From an uncultured Muribaculaceae bacterium (GTDB lineage: Bacteria; Bacteroidota; Bacteroidia; Bacteroidales; Muribaculaceae), in NCBI GenBank assembly GCA_905233915.1, contig CAJOFM010000001.1, positions 145,475 through 209,474 of the forward strand: DNA of 64,000 nucleotides, given 5' to 3'. Position numbers and translations under genes: made by a program. Under the pieces are notes generated by a model that did not search any database, was not told the origin of the DNA, and saw only the letters and a list, made by a program, of their open reading frames with translations. Positions 48,906-57,589 of this stretch are shown piece after piece (the first letter of the stretch is position 1; the number at the start of each line of letters is the position of its first letter).

Positions 48906-49604
48906 TTAGTCCACGGGGGGCTCGACGTTGCGGACGACGGTTAGCCGGTTGACGGCCTTATAGAGGTTTGCTGCCACACTGTTGCGGGCCCGTTCGGTCA
49001 GCATGGCTGATGCTCTCTCAATTTCGTTGATATCAAAAGCGAAAAGGAATATCAGCGCTGCCGCAGCATCCTGGTCGGGGTGAGCCTTGATATAGTTATG
49101 CACTTCAGGAATCAGCTCGTCATTGTAGAGCCTGAGAAGCAACATGGTGTACAGATCCAATTCATCTCCAGATAATGGCCCGTATTTACCGCTCAAGTGC
49201 TTATTGCACTCATTGGTGCCTAGCAGGATTGAGGCAACTGTTTGATAGGCTTCGTCGTAGTCCACATAGAATTGCGAACCGCCCAGATGGGTGACATTGT
49301 GGTCATTCCGATAAAATTGGAGCGTCTCTCCGGGGATTGCTGGAAAAACAGTGGTAAGCCCTTTCACATCGGTAATGTAGAGCAATGCCGCATCATTCAG
49401 GTCGATAGTGAGTTCATGCATTTCGCCCGTGATGGCACGCGACTGCTTGACAATGGTTTCCCAGCTGTTCACGTCCACCACTTCGATGGTCACCGAGTCG
49501 GTGCGGCCCTCAAACGTTCCTCTCACAGTGAATTTGCCCCCTTGGGCCACAGCCCCCAGGGTCATCATGCCCACGAGCATGGTAATGAATAGTTTCTTTA
49601 ACAT
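48906..49604 (-). CDS. Secreted protein with DUF4369-like N-terminus
   Basis: A 232-residue protein with a signal peptide (MLKKLFITMLVGMMTLGAVA). The first domain (FTVRGTFEGRTDSVTIEVVD) resembles the DUF4369 beta-sandwich found ahead of thioredoxin domains in Bacteroidetes. The second half is helical (DELDLYTMLLLRLYNDELIP) and no thioredoxin CxxC follows, so it is shorter than the usual AhpC/TSA fusion. Function unknown. Confidence 0.75.
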   Translation of the reverse strand: MLKKLFITMLVGMMTLGAVAQGGKFTVRGTFEGRTDSVTIEVVDVNSWETIVKQSRAITGEMHELTIDLNDAALLYITDVKGLTTVFPAIPGETLQFYRNDHNVTHLGGSQFYVDYDEAYQTVASILLGTNECNKHLSGKYGPLSGDELDLYTMLLLRLYNDELIPEVHNYIKAHPDQDAAAALIFLFAFDINEIERASAMLTERARNSVAANLYKAVNRLTVVRNVEPPVD

Positions 49605-49860
49605 GTCTTGAAAAGTATTAGAATGACACTTAAGTTTGATGAGCCATTGACTGGCTCACTATTTATTTAGGGGTTAAAGATTCTCCATCATGTTTTTGGG
49701 TTGAGTTGCTAATAGAAATGGACTTTCATTGATACTATTATAACGTTAAACGCGCCCAGATATTGCCATGATTCACCCCTAACCTCTTAACTGGCTCCCC
49801 CATTGGCCTACAACAATTCTTTCAATGCTAATTTCGCGAATTAGACGAACTCTTAATAAA

Positions 49861-49992
49861 AAAACTTAGCGGCTTAGCGTGGGGCAAGCGGCCACGCCAA
49901 GGCGAGGCCCTACAATGCGGTAGCCAATTAAAAAACTTAGCGGCTTAGCGTGGGACAACCCCGTGCACGCGCGGACGAAACGGACGAAATGG
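49861..49992 (-). repeat. Dispersed repeat R2, copy 3
   Basis: Same orientation as 43965-44144, so the 44145-49860 region lies between direct repeats. The 424-bp gap from 49605 also has a TGAGCCA/TGGCTCA inverted repeat at 49640-49658 and no gene. Confidence 0.72.
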
Positions 49993-50028
49993 AAAACAAT
50001 AAGTACAATAAATACAAAGTTTACCTTG

Positions 50029-51600
50029 TCACAAATTGTTTGACAAAGAGAGGCCTACGCTGAAGATCAGATTCACGTTGGACAATGTGCCGCTAACATC
50101 CCAATCCTCACGATACTCGTCACATGGTTTGTGATACCACACGGGCATGGGGTATTTGTTGGGCTTGCTCACATCCACTGGATGAAGGCCGTTCTCCCAC
50201 ACCACGGCACGGACACCTTTTTTCACGAAATTATAGTGGTCGGAACGGTAAAACCAGCCGTCGGAGTTGTCGTCGTCGAAATAGATAGACCTGCCCTGAG
50301 CGGCAGCGGCAGCCACATAATAATTGTCCAGGTCGCTTTCCCCACCACCCAAAATCACGACATCGTGCGTGAGCTCGGCAGGACCTATGCTCTCAAAATT
50401 AAGGCAGGCCACAGTCTTCGCCATCGGCACGGCAGGGTGATCGCAGTAATATGCCGAGCCGAAAAGTCCGCTCTCCTCAGACGAGGGAAAGATGAACAGC
50501 AAGTCGCGTTGCGGGCGGGGCATCTCCTTGAACTTCTTGGCGACGAGCAACGCACCAGCCACGCCGGAGGCATTGTCGGCAGCACCGTTATAGATCGTGT
50601 CGCCGTGCTCATCTGCTTTCCCGATGCCCAGGTGATCCCAGTGGGCACAGAACACGACGGCCTCACCATTATGACCGCTCCCTCGCAGGATGCCGCCCAC
50701 ATTGCGCGTCTTCTGGATGTCGTAAGTCACATTCATCTTCACGTCACCACTCACGTTCAGGAGAAAGCTCTTGAAGCCTGGCTTTTTCGCTGCAGCCAGC
50801 GCCTTGTCCATGTCCATGCCGGCCGCAAGAAACAGTTTCTTGCAACCGTCCTCGTGCAGCCATCCCTTGAGGGCCAGTTCATTGGCATTGCGCGTCTCCG
50901 GGTCATAGATGGCGAGATTGTCACTCAGGTGGCCATTCACACAGACGTGCCACCCGTAACTAGCGGCCTCAGTGTGGTGGAGCACAAGACAACCGGCTGC
51001 ACCTTGACGCTGTGCCTCTTCAAACTTGTATAGCCAACGGCCGTAGTAGGTCATATTGCGGCCTCTGAAGAGCTGAGCGTCATAAAAGCCGGGGTCGTTG
51101 ACCATCACCACCACGATCTTGCCTTTCACATCGATGCCCTCGTAGTCATTCCACCCGTATTCGGGCGCGTTGATGCCAAAACCGCAGAACACATACTCCG
51201 CCTTCTTCAGGTCAATTTTCTTGGTGGCGCGACTCGTCCAGATGATCAAATCGTCGGGATAGCGGAGCACCGATTTCTTCTTACCGCTCACCGACAGCCT
51301 GCCACCCACGGGCTTGGCCGTGACTGCAATCATTTCAAAGGGCTGGAACCAACTGCCGTTGAAGGCAGGCTCCAAACCCATCACCTCCAACTGCCTGGCA
51401 AGATAGTCCACCGTCTTGTCCTCATAGGGGGTCATGGGCTTTCTTCCGCCAAACTCGTCACTGGAAATCACCTTTGTCCATTCCCTCAGCAGCTGTTCGT
51501 CACTACCGGTTTGCAGCTGCTCCTGCGTAATCTGTGCGCTGGCCGTTGCCAACCCCATGGCGACAAAAGCGATTACTGTCACCAACTTTTTAGCATTCAT
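50029..51600 (-). CDS. Secreted M28-family peptidase
   Basis: About 523 residues from the ATG at 51600 (MNAKKLVTVIAFVAMGLATA signal); other in-frame ATGs lie at 51606 and 51618. A PA domain insert is seen (about 110-270). The M28 zinc sites are HWDHLGIG near 310, GAADNASGVAGAL near 328, SSEESGLFGS near 365, and a late SDHYNF. These aminopeptidases act in the periplasm or at the surface on peptides from protein breakdown. A TATCTTTG element lies about 125 bp upstream. Confidence 0.9.
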   Translation of the reverse strand: MNAKKLVTVIAFVAMGLATASAQITQEQLQTGSDEQLLREWTKVISSDEFGGRKPMTPYEDKTVDYLARQLEVMGLEPAFNGSWFQPFEMIAVTAKPVGGRLSVSGKKKSVLRYPDDLIIWTSRATKKIDLKKAEYVFCGFGINAPEYGWNDYEGIDVKGKIVVVMVNDPGFYDAQLFRGRNMTYYGRWLYKFEEAQRQGAAGCLVLHHTEAASYGWHVCVNGHLSDNLAIYDPETRNANELALKGWLHEDGCKKLFLAAGMDMDKALAAAKKPGFKSFLLNVSGDVKMNVTYDIQKTRNVGGILRGSGHNGEAVVFCAHWDHLGIGKADEHGDTIYNGAADNASGVAGALLVAKKFKEMPRPQRDLLFIFPSSEESGLFGSAYYCDHPAVPMAKTVACLNFESIGPAELTHDVVILGGGESDLDNYYVAAAAAQGRSIYFDDDNSDGWFYRSDHYNFVKKGVRAVVWENGLHPVDVSKPNKYPMPVWYHKPCDEYREDWDVSGTLSNVNLIFSVGLSLSNNL

Positions 51601-51724
51601 TCTCATCAGCATATTCATAGATATAGGTTGTTGGAAAAGGACTCTTCCCTGACACACCGCTCATGATGGGGCGTCCAATCAGTTGAGAGAAAAATCCCAT
51701 GATTATTAACTTTATTAATTTCTG

Positions 51725-51732
51725 CAAAGATA
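51725..51732 (-). promoter_or_regulatory. -7 element of the M28 peptidase gene
   Basis: Minus-strand TATCTTTG; transcription would leave a leader of about 120 bases before the ATG at 51600. Confidence 0.55.
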
Positions 51733-51836
51733 CATAATCTTTGTCTTTTGACGAAAATAAACTTCGGCGAATGTGCCTCAGCCTTGGTAGTAGAGCGAGT
51801 ACATCGAGCACGAGGTTTAAGGCCTCCCGTTCCGCA

Positions 51837-51877
51837 GGTGGGCGAGCGATCGCCCACCGATCGGAACCGGCGCCGGA
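51837..51877. other. Cluster of GC-rich palindromes
   Basis: Three adjacent perfect palindromes: GGTGGGCGA (51837) with TCGCCCACC (to 51858) around a GCGA tetraloop, CCGATCGG at 51857-51864, and CCGGCGCCGG at about 51868-51877. It lies in the 328-bp gap between the M28 peptidase and 897-residue protein genes, with no gene around it. Confidence 0.55.
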
Positions 51878-51928
51878 CGTCCCCCTCGATGGGAAACGCC
51901 CGGCTTTGGCTTATTTATTATCTGGTAT

Positions 51929-54622
51929 TTAGCGGATGACGATTTTTTTGCCTTTGTGGATGTAGATGCCAGGTGCTGTTGGTGCAACCTTACCCACGGG
52001 CTGGCCCATTAGGTTGTAATAGTTCTCGTCTATCAGGCGCCTTTCCTTGTCAGTAACCACCTCATCGATGCCGACTCTGACACCCGGATCATACCAACGT
52101 CCAGTATAAACGATCTGACCGTTCTCAATGACATGGCTTAGTCCATAACCAACCTGGAACCCTGTAATAAACGTCTCAAAGTAGAATAGTGGAAATCCCG
52201 CCATGCCGTCATAGCCAATGCCCTCGATAATGAAGTCATCCTCACTATACCAGGATTGATAATGATGGCATTTGCGCTTCTCGCCACCTATGGCCATCAT
52301 CCAAGTCCCGTCATAATCAACTTCACTCCAAAAGTCTTCATTATTAAAGTAAAGCTCTATCGGGTCGTTGAAATCATAGAGAATGAACTCTTCACTGGTT
52401 GTATAGATTGACAGGCCATCATATGGATCACTAATATGCCAACCGTAACCAACAGGACATTGAGGATGCTGGATGCCGTCAGGATGGATGGCATAGACCA
52501 CCTTGTTCTCTTCACGCAGGCAAATGGGGGTATAATCCTCGACTTCCTTATTATGTCCTTCTTTGTCCAAGTAATGGGTCAATACCACGGGCTTATAGGT
52601 TTTATCTCCAATTTGGACATCACCCTTCATCTCAAAACTGTAATATTGCAAGCCTTCAGGCATATCCAAAACGTATTCCCAGAATGGATTGTTATAAGCG
52701 TACACCCACTTCACTCCCTCACGAACAAAGGGCACATACTCGTAATCGTCAGGCACGGGCTCTTTATACCATTTGGTCTTATAAATAATCTCCCCATCCT
52801 CGATGACATGGCTTAAGCGGTTGATGACTTGGTCCATTCCTATAGTGATGCCATAGAAGTAGTTAAGGGACATTCCCGGTGATTCACCGACAAAACCAAT
52901 TCCTTCAATGATGTTCTCATTGCCGAAAATAACACCATCATCAACTCTATGGTTAAAGATATGCTTTTGGGTCAGATGACGTCCAACCTGAGCCAACTCG
53001 GCATGGTCGTAATGGAGGAACATGTGATTGTCCAATGACTCATAGAAGCTGGCAGGATCATTAAAGTCATAGAGTATGAATTCGACGCCAGTTTGTACTG
53101 TGGAGAGCAGATCCGTGCCTTGGACCTCTGTCCCGATGCCTATTGGACACTCATAATACCTCTTGTCGTCTGGTATGATGCCATAGACCACCTTGTTCTC
53201 TTCACGCAGATAGACCGGAACGGTGTCGTTCATCTCATTAATGCTTTCACCGCTATAGAGGTGTACTGGTTTATAGCTTTTGCCGTTAATCACGGTGTCT
53301 CCCTTCATTTCTAATGTATAGTAGTGCTCACCGTATGGTATGAAGCCATCTTCATAACCCATTCCTTCAATTGGATTGTCATAGTAATACACCCACTTGA
53401 CATCCTCGCGGACGAAGGGGACGTATTCCTGAGGCACACGATAGACAAGCGTGCCTTCTTTCCAGCAGCGCAGCATATAGGAGATGGTGTTTTCCTCATT
53501 GAGAAAGCATTGCTTGAGGTATTCATCCTTGCTGACGCCAATGCCTTCAATCAGGTCGTAGGCCCATGGCGCTGTATCGCCTGCAAAATATGACGCGCAA
53601 TCAAATCCCATGTCGATGGTGATGGTTCTATAGTGATAGCCCTGGTTTTCTTGATCCCACACGCTTGCTGTCGTCACATCATCAAGACGGTCACCATCTT
53701 GCAGGTTAAAATCAAGCAGAACCACAGGCTGACCATCCTCATTGACAACGTACACTTTGCGTCCCTCTTCAAACATAGTCTTTTGGATATTATGCTCCGA
53801 GGAATGAACCTGCTTGCAGTGACGTTTGCCGATGATAGTGTCTCCCTTGACTTGAATGGTGTAGGTGCTCTTGAGGTCCGGTTGCTCGGTGCCAACTGCT
53901 AAGCATTCCCAAATTGTGCCGTCGGTCAACATCTCATCGTAATTTATAATGATATCATCTTCATCGTCTTCTTCACCACTATTCATGTAAATGGTCTTGT
54001 GGCCACCCTTCGTAGAGAAGATGACATGACTGATGTTGGAAGGTTTTGGTTTTGGGGTTTTTCCTGGAGCTGCCTTCAGCAGGAAAAGTTCCATAGGTCC
54101 TCCAATGTAGCCATATTGATAGATGATACCTTTCCATGCAGGCAAACAATGCGTGTCGCCGTTGTTCATTATGTAGTAATCCAAGGTGTCTTCTTGCCAA
54201 TCGATGAATTCTTCCTTGACTTCTCCACCGATGACTCCATATCTTACTGTGCCGCCATATTCGTATGGTTCACGAAAATCGTAGAGCAGACATTCATCAC
54301 CAATGCTGCCGTCATACAAGACAGGTCGCACATAAATTAAACTGTCTCCAGCATTGCGAATATAGCCTTGAACCTGGACAGATTCAACCTCGCCATTAAA
54401 GGTAACAGTCTCTTCAAGGGCCATATAGTTATCGAAGGCAGGTAGCAGACGAAAGGTTACTATATATTCGTGTCCCACCTCTGTGCTATCTTCAATACCA
54501 GTAGTGCCATAGATGTAAACAACATCCCATTGTGAACCTTCTTCCCAAATGCTGCTTGCGTGTGCCTGCGTCAATAGTGAAATCAGGCACATGAGCGTGA
54601 ATAGTGTTCTTTTCATTTTCAT
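51929..54622 (-). CDS. Large secreted repeat protein with C-terminal sorting tail
   Basis: An 897-residue protein (signal MKMKRTLFTLMCLISLLTQA; ATGs at 54622 and 54616). It is built from about four units of roughly 200 residues, each containing a YVPFVREDVKWVYYYDNP-like start, an EMKGDTVINGKSYKPVHL-like strand, an LREENKVVYGIIPDDKRY-like strand and an LYDFNDP segment. The tail (NYYNLMGQPVGKVAPTAPGI and YIHKGKKIVIR) is a sorting-type motif also found in the 33370 protein. No catalytic motif is seen. Its start overlaps the stop of the 54619 gene by 4 bp, so the two are translationally coupled. A secreted, possibly surface-attached, protein. Confidence 0.85.
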   Translation of the reverse strand: MKMKRTLFTLMCLISLLTQAHASSIWEEGSQWDVVYIYGTTGIEDSTEVGHEYIVTFRLLPAFDNYMALEETVTFNGEVESVQVQGYIRNAGDSLIYVRPVLYDGSIGDECLLYDFREPYEYGGTVRYGVIGGEVKEEFIDWQEDTLDYYIMNNGDTHCLPAWKGIIYQYGYIGGPMELFLLKAAPGKTPKPKPSNISHVIFSTKGGHKTIYMNSGEEDDEDDIIINYDEMLTDGTIWECLAVGTEQPDLKSTYTIQVKGDTIIGKRHCKQVHSSEHNIQKTMFEEGRKVYVVNEDGQPVVLLDFNLQDGDRLDDVTTASVWDQENQGYHYRTITIDMGFDCASYFAGDTAPWAYDLIEGIGVSKDEYLKQCFLNEENTISYMLRCWKEGTLVYRVPQEYVPFVREDVKWVYYYDNPIEGMGYEDGFIPYGEHYYTLEMKGDTVINGKSYKPVHLYSGESINEMNDTVPVYLREENKVVYGIIPDDKRYYECPIGIGTEVQGTDLLSTVQTGVEFILYDFNDPASFYESLDNHMFLHYDHAELAQVGRHLTQKHIFNHRVDDGVIFGNENIIEGIGFVGESPGMSLNYFYGITIGMDQVINRLSHVIEDGEIIYKTKWYKEPVPDDYEYVPFVREGVKWVYAYNNPFWEYVLDMPEGLQYYSFEMKGDVQIGDKTYKPVVLTHYLDKEGHNKEVEDYTPICLREENKVVYAIHPDGIQHPQCPVGYGWHISDPYDGLSIYTTSEEFILYDFNDPIELYFNNEDFWSEVDYDGTWMMAIGGEKRKCHHYQSWYSEDDFIIEGIGYDGMAGFPLFYFETFITGFQVGYGLSHVIENGQIVYTGRWYDPGVRVGIDEVVTDKERRLIDENYYNLMGQPVGKVAPTAPGIYIHKGKKIVIR

Positions 54623-55974
54623 TTGATATATTGGTTTAGATAATTTTCAATTGTCTGATTCTCAATATCGCTATCCAGCTTCTTTTTCATGCGTTGTTTT
54701 CTGACTGCAACCGATGAGGGCGCAATGCCATAAACATCAGCCAATAGCGCATTGGGCACCCGCATCATCAGCAGGCAGCAGAAACGGACATCTTCGGTTG
54801 TGAGTGTCGGGTGCTGCCGTCGCAAGCGGGAGGTGAATCCAGGAAGTACTATATCGGTGTTTTTTTCGATGAGTTCCCAAGACGATTCCTCAAGGTTGAT
54901 ATGCCCGCTCTTGCCACGATGGGCATTGAGGATAGGCAAAATTATGGCATAAAGGTGCTCATAGTACAAACGTTGCAACTTGATATTTTCCTCGCGCACC
55001 AAATTTTCATTGGCTTGGGCAGCTTCTGAGAGGCGCATAGCCTCCAATTCTTTTTCATGGGCAATCCGTGCCTTACGACGATAGAATAATCCAGCTACAG
55101 CTGCAGCCAATAACAGAAGTAGAACCGCAATGATGATGACATACAGTCGAGCTTGTTCAGCCTTGCGCTCTGCTCGCTGGAACTCCATCTGGCGCTCATG
55201 CTGCAGTTCATGGATTCGTGCCATGTTCTCCGAGGTTTCACTCCTTGCAATGCTGTCGGTAATGTCCATCAGGTTGATGGCGTCGTCATAGGCTTCCCTC
55301 CATTGATTCGCTTCTTGGTGATGATACATCAAGAGGCGGGTCAGTTCAGCCTTTCCATGAATCCCGCATTCAGATATATAGGAAGGAAGAACCGCCATCA
55401 GATCCTCATTTCGGTTCTGTAAGTTGAGCCCATAGGCATGTGTGATGCGGTATAGGTCAGTTTGAACAACCTTGGGATAGACACTTTTTGCTTCAGTGAT
55501 GTAATGCTCGACACTGTCGCCCTCTTCAGCCATGAGATGGATTTGAGCGAGTAAAAGGAGCGTCTGAGCTCTGAAATCCAATGTGTCCTTCGGTGCTAAT
55601 TGATAGGCCTGATGGGCTTCAATTGAAGCACTGTCCAAAATTCCTTCTACCATAAAAGCGGTTGCCAATTGCTGTAGAGCTTCAGCCATGAGTATATGAC
55701 CATATACCTTATTATTATTGCTGATCACTTCGGCTTCGCTCAGCATCTTCTTTTGGTATTGCTTTTGCAACTCGGTTAAGTTCTTCTTTTCATATTCAGC
55801 AGCGATCTGCGAATACAATTTGAAGCACTGCTCATGATCCCCGGTATTCTGGCATTTGTCCAATTCGTTGAGCAAAGCTACCAGTTCGCCATCTTCTTCG
55901 TCAAGGGGAGCATTGTTTACCTTGACGCAACTGACAAACAAACCGATTAATATGACTAAAAACAGCTTCTTCAT
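54619..55974 (-). CDS. TPR and membrane-anchored regulator with C-terminal helix-turn-helix
   Basis: About 451 residues from the ATG at 55974. A lipoprotein-like start (LFVSC) is followed by about 240 residues of tetratricopeptide-like helices, a membrane segment near 285 (LYVIIIAVLLLLLAAAVAGL), a coiled coil, and a C-terminal DNA-binding-type domain (TTEDVRFCCLLMMRVPNALL, then GIAPSSVAVRKQRMKKKL). This resembles the Bacteroidetes TPR-plus-LuxR-like sensor regulators (DUF6377-type, from memory). Its gene overlaps that of the large secreted protein by 4 bp, suggesting it controls or monitors that protein. Confidence 0.8.
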   Translation of the reverse strand: MKKLFLVILIGLFVSCVKVNNAPLDEEDGELVALLNELDKCQNTGDHEQCFKLYSQIAAEYEKKNLTELQKQYQKKMLSEAEVISNNNKVYGHILMAEALQQLATAFMVEGILDSASIEAHQAYQLAPKDTLDFRAQTLLLLAQIHLMAEEGDSVEHYITEAKSVYPKVVQTDLYRITHAYGLNLQNRNEDLMAVLPSYISECGIHGKAELTRLLMYHHQEANQWREAYDDAINLMDITDSIARSETSENMARIHELQHERQMEFQRAERKAEQARLYVIIIAVLLLLLAAAVAGLFYRRKARIAHEKELEAMRLSEAAQANENLVREENIKLQRLYYEHLYAIILPILNAHRGKSGHINLEESSWELIEKNTDIVLPGFTSRLRRQHPTLTTEDVRFCCLLMMRVPNALLADVYGIAPSSVAVRKQRMKKKLDSDIENQTIENYLNQYIK

Positions 55975-55992
55975 ATTGTGTCTTGTTTCCTG

Positions 55993-56000
55993 CAAAATTA
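55993..56000 (-). promoter_or_regulatory. -7 element of the 54619-51929 operon
   Basis: Minus-strand TAATTTTG, 18 bp upstream of the ATG at 55974. Confidence 0.5.
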
Positions 56001-56173
56001 CCACTAATAATACTACAATTCAAAACATAATTCTTAATTGTATATGCTTGTATTTCTCAAAATGTGTTTTATGTTATTGATATTCATAGCGATAATAATA
56101 TAGAAGATGTATATTGTACAAACTCCACCAAACCTCTAGAATGGCGATATTAACGCAATCTCAAGCGCATCTT

Positions 56174-56270
56174 TTCGTTGTCTTTTGCCATCCCACGACA
56201 CAAACATACCTTTGCCACAAACTAAAATCGATAGAATATGTCAGTCACATTGAATACCCAACTTGAGGAG
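56174..56270 (+). repeat. Duplicated gene-start region, intact copy
   Basis: Partner of 48668-48763. In this copy the promoter is intact: TTTG at 56184-56187, a 19-bp spacer, then TACCTTTG at 56207-56214, with an ATG 24 bp downstream. Confidence 0.65.
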
Positions 56271-56297
56271 CTGATGTTCTCCTCACAGATTATATAA
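56238..56297 (+). pseudogene. Truncated gene start (19 codons) behind an intact promoter
   Basis: ATG at 56238, encoding MSVTLNTQLEELMFSSQII then stop. The first codons match the chimeric frame at 48731. The stop falls where the 56296 repeat begins, which suggests that the parent gene was cut off by recombination at that repeat. The parent gene is not identifiable. Confidence 0.6.
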
Positions 56298-56360
56298 ACT
56301 TGGCGGCGCCTTAGCCATCAGAGCAAGCTCTATGGCATTCGACTTGCTCAAGTTTTCCCG
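56296..56360. repeat. Leader repeat, copy 2 (other copy at 43574)
   Basis: AAACTTGGCGGCGCCTTAGC, then TATGGCATTCGACTTGCTCA and AGTTTTCCCG; aligns with 43574-43640 in block order. Confidence 0.6.
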
Positions 56361-56404
56361 ACCTCGCCATCAATTAAGGGCAATGGGCAAAATAATAGTA
56401 ACAG

Positions 56405-56424
56405 CACAAGTTGTGTTGCAAGAA
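56405..56424 (+). repeat. 20-bp shared element, copy 1 (other copy at 59345)
   Basis: ACAAGTTGTGTTGCAAGAAA occurs here and again in the gap before the 59467 gene. Here it sits just upstream of the crcB -7 box. Confidence 0.6.
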
Positions 56425-56429
56425 ATCAC

Positions 56430-56437
56430 TATCTTTG
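56430..56437 (+). promoter_or_regulatory. -7 element of crcB
   Basis: TATCTTTG, 33 bp before the ATG at 56471. It excludes the in-frame ATG at 56411. No fluoride riboswitch is visible in the short leader. Confidence 0.6.
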
Positions 56438-56470
56438 CACTTTCGAGTGATATCAATCGTAATTTGTTGT

Positions 56471-56842
56471 ATGAGCATTTTTAAGGACATTCTTCTTGTT
56501 GGCGCAGGCAGTTTTTTCGGTGGCATTGCCCGGTACCTGATTTCGTTGACCATGAAGGGCATGGGATCAGCATTCCCGTGGGCAACGATGACCGCCAACA
56601 TTGTCGGTTGTCTGCTCATCGGTTTACTCTGGGCGGCCTTCAATCGCGTTAATGCCTCGTCGCAGCTGAACCTGCTGTTGATTGTGGGGTTCTGTGGCGG
56701 TTTCACCACATTTTCCACTTTCTCAAAGGAAAGCCTGTGCCTGTTGCAGGCCGGCAATTTTTCCTCATTCATCCTGTACGCCCTGGGCAGTGTTGTTCTC
56801 GGCATAGGAGCCGTTGCCCTGGGCTATGCATTAGCAAAGTAA
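56471..56842 (+). CDS. crcB: CrcB/Fluc fluoride channel
   Basis: 123 residues from the ATG at 56471, the usual size. Four hydrophobic segments. Signatures are MTANIVGCLLIGLLW and the conserved GGFTTFSTFSKE. Fluc channels work as antiparallel dimers that let fluoride leave the cell. The DUF5714 gene follows 9 bp downstream. I saw no crcB riboswitch in front. Confidence 0.93.
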   Translation: MSIFKDILLVGAGSFFGGIARYLISLTMKGMGSAFPWATMTANIVGCLLIGLLWAAFNRVNASSQLNLLLIVGFCGGFTTFSTFSKESLCLLQAGNFSSFILYALGSVVLGIGAVALGYALAK

Positions 56843-56851
56843 AATAAGATT

Positions 56852-57544
56852 ATGAAAGAAGAATGCTTGATTTGCAAAACTCCGCTGGAGTATCTCGAGA
56901 ATGATGAGCTCATGGAGTGCGCTATCTGCCACAAGAGGGAGCGCAGCAAGACCCGCTGCGTCCATGGGCACTACGTCTGCAACGACTGCCACACGGCGGG
57001 GCTGGACACCATCGTCGGGCTATGCCTCGCCGAGACGTCCAGGAACCCTGTTAAGATTATCGAGAAGATGATGGCACAGCCCTTCTGCCATATGCACGGC
57101 CCCGAGCACCATGTGATGGTGGGGGCGGCCTTGCTCACGGCCTACAAAAACGCCGGGGGCGAGATCGACCTGCCTAAGGCCCTGAACGAGATGATGTCCA
57201 GGGGCAAGAGCGTGCCAGGCGGAGCATGCGGCTTTTGGGGCGCCTGCGGTGCTGGCATCAGCACGGGGATGTTTGTGTCAATCATCTCCAAGTCCACGCC
57301 GCTCGCTAACGAACCTTTCGCCATGTCGCACCAGATGACGGCAAAGTCACTCGGAGAGATAGGCCACATTGGCGGCCCACGCTGCTGCAAGCGCGACTCA
57401 TTCCTCTCCATCCTCGCTGCCGTCGATTTCGTCAAGGAGCACTTCGGCGTGGAGATGGAACGCCCCGAGGTCATCTGCCGTTATTCAAGCCGAAACAACC
57501 AGTGCATCGGGCAGCGGTGCCCCTTCTCTCCAGCAAACCATTGA
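56852..57544 (+). CDS. DUF5714 cysteine-rich protein
   Basis: A 230-residue cytoplasmic protein. It has an N-terminal zinc-ribbon-like section (CLICKTPLEYL, CAICHKRE, then HYVCNDCHTAG) and the DUF5714 core (PGGACGFWGACGAGISTGMF; HIGGPRCCKRDSFLSILAAV; CIGQRCPFS). Cys and His are abundant throughout, suggesting metal or cluster binding. Members are often near SAM methyltransferases and metal genes, as here (ZIP and methyltransferase genes convergent downstream). Function unknown. Confidence 0.88.
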   Translation: MKEECLICKTPLEYLENDELMECAICHKRERSKTRCVHGHYVCNDCHTAGLDTIVGLCLAETSRNPVKIIEKMMAQPFCHMHGPEHHVMVGAALLTAYKNAGGEIDLPKALNEMMSRGKSVPGGACGFWGACGAGISTGMFVSIISKSTPLANEPFAMSHQMTAKSLGEIGHIGGPRCCKRDSFLSILAAVDFVKEHFGVEMERPEVICRYSSRNNQCIGQRCPFSPANH

Positions 57545-57589
57545 GAACCGCTTACCGCTCATCTTGCATGACCCAGGCGACCCGCTTCC

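Noticed and set aside
56437-56471. Fluoride riboswitch upstream of crcB
   Set aside because: The leader between the -7 box and the ATG is about 30 bases, too short, and lacks the conserved motif.
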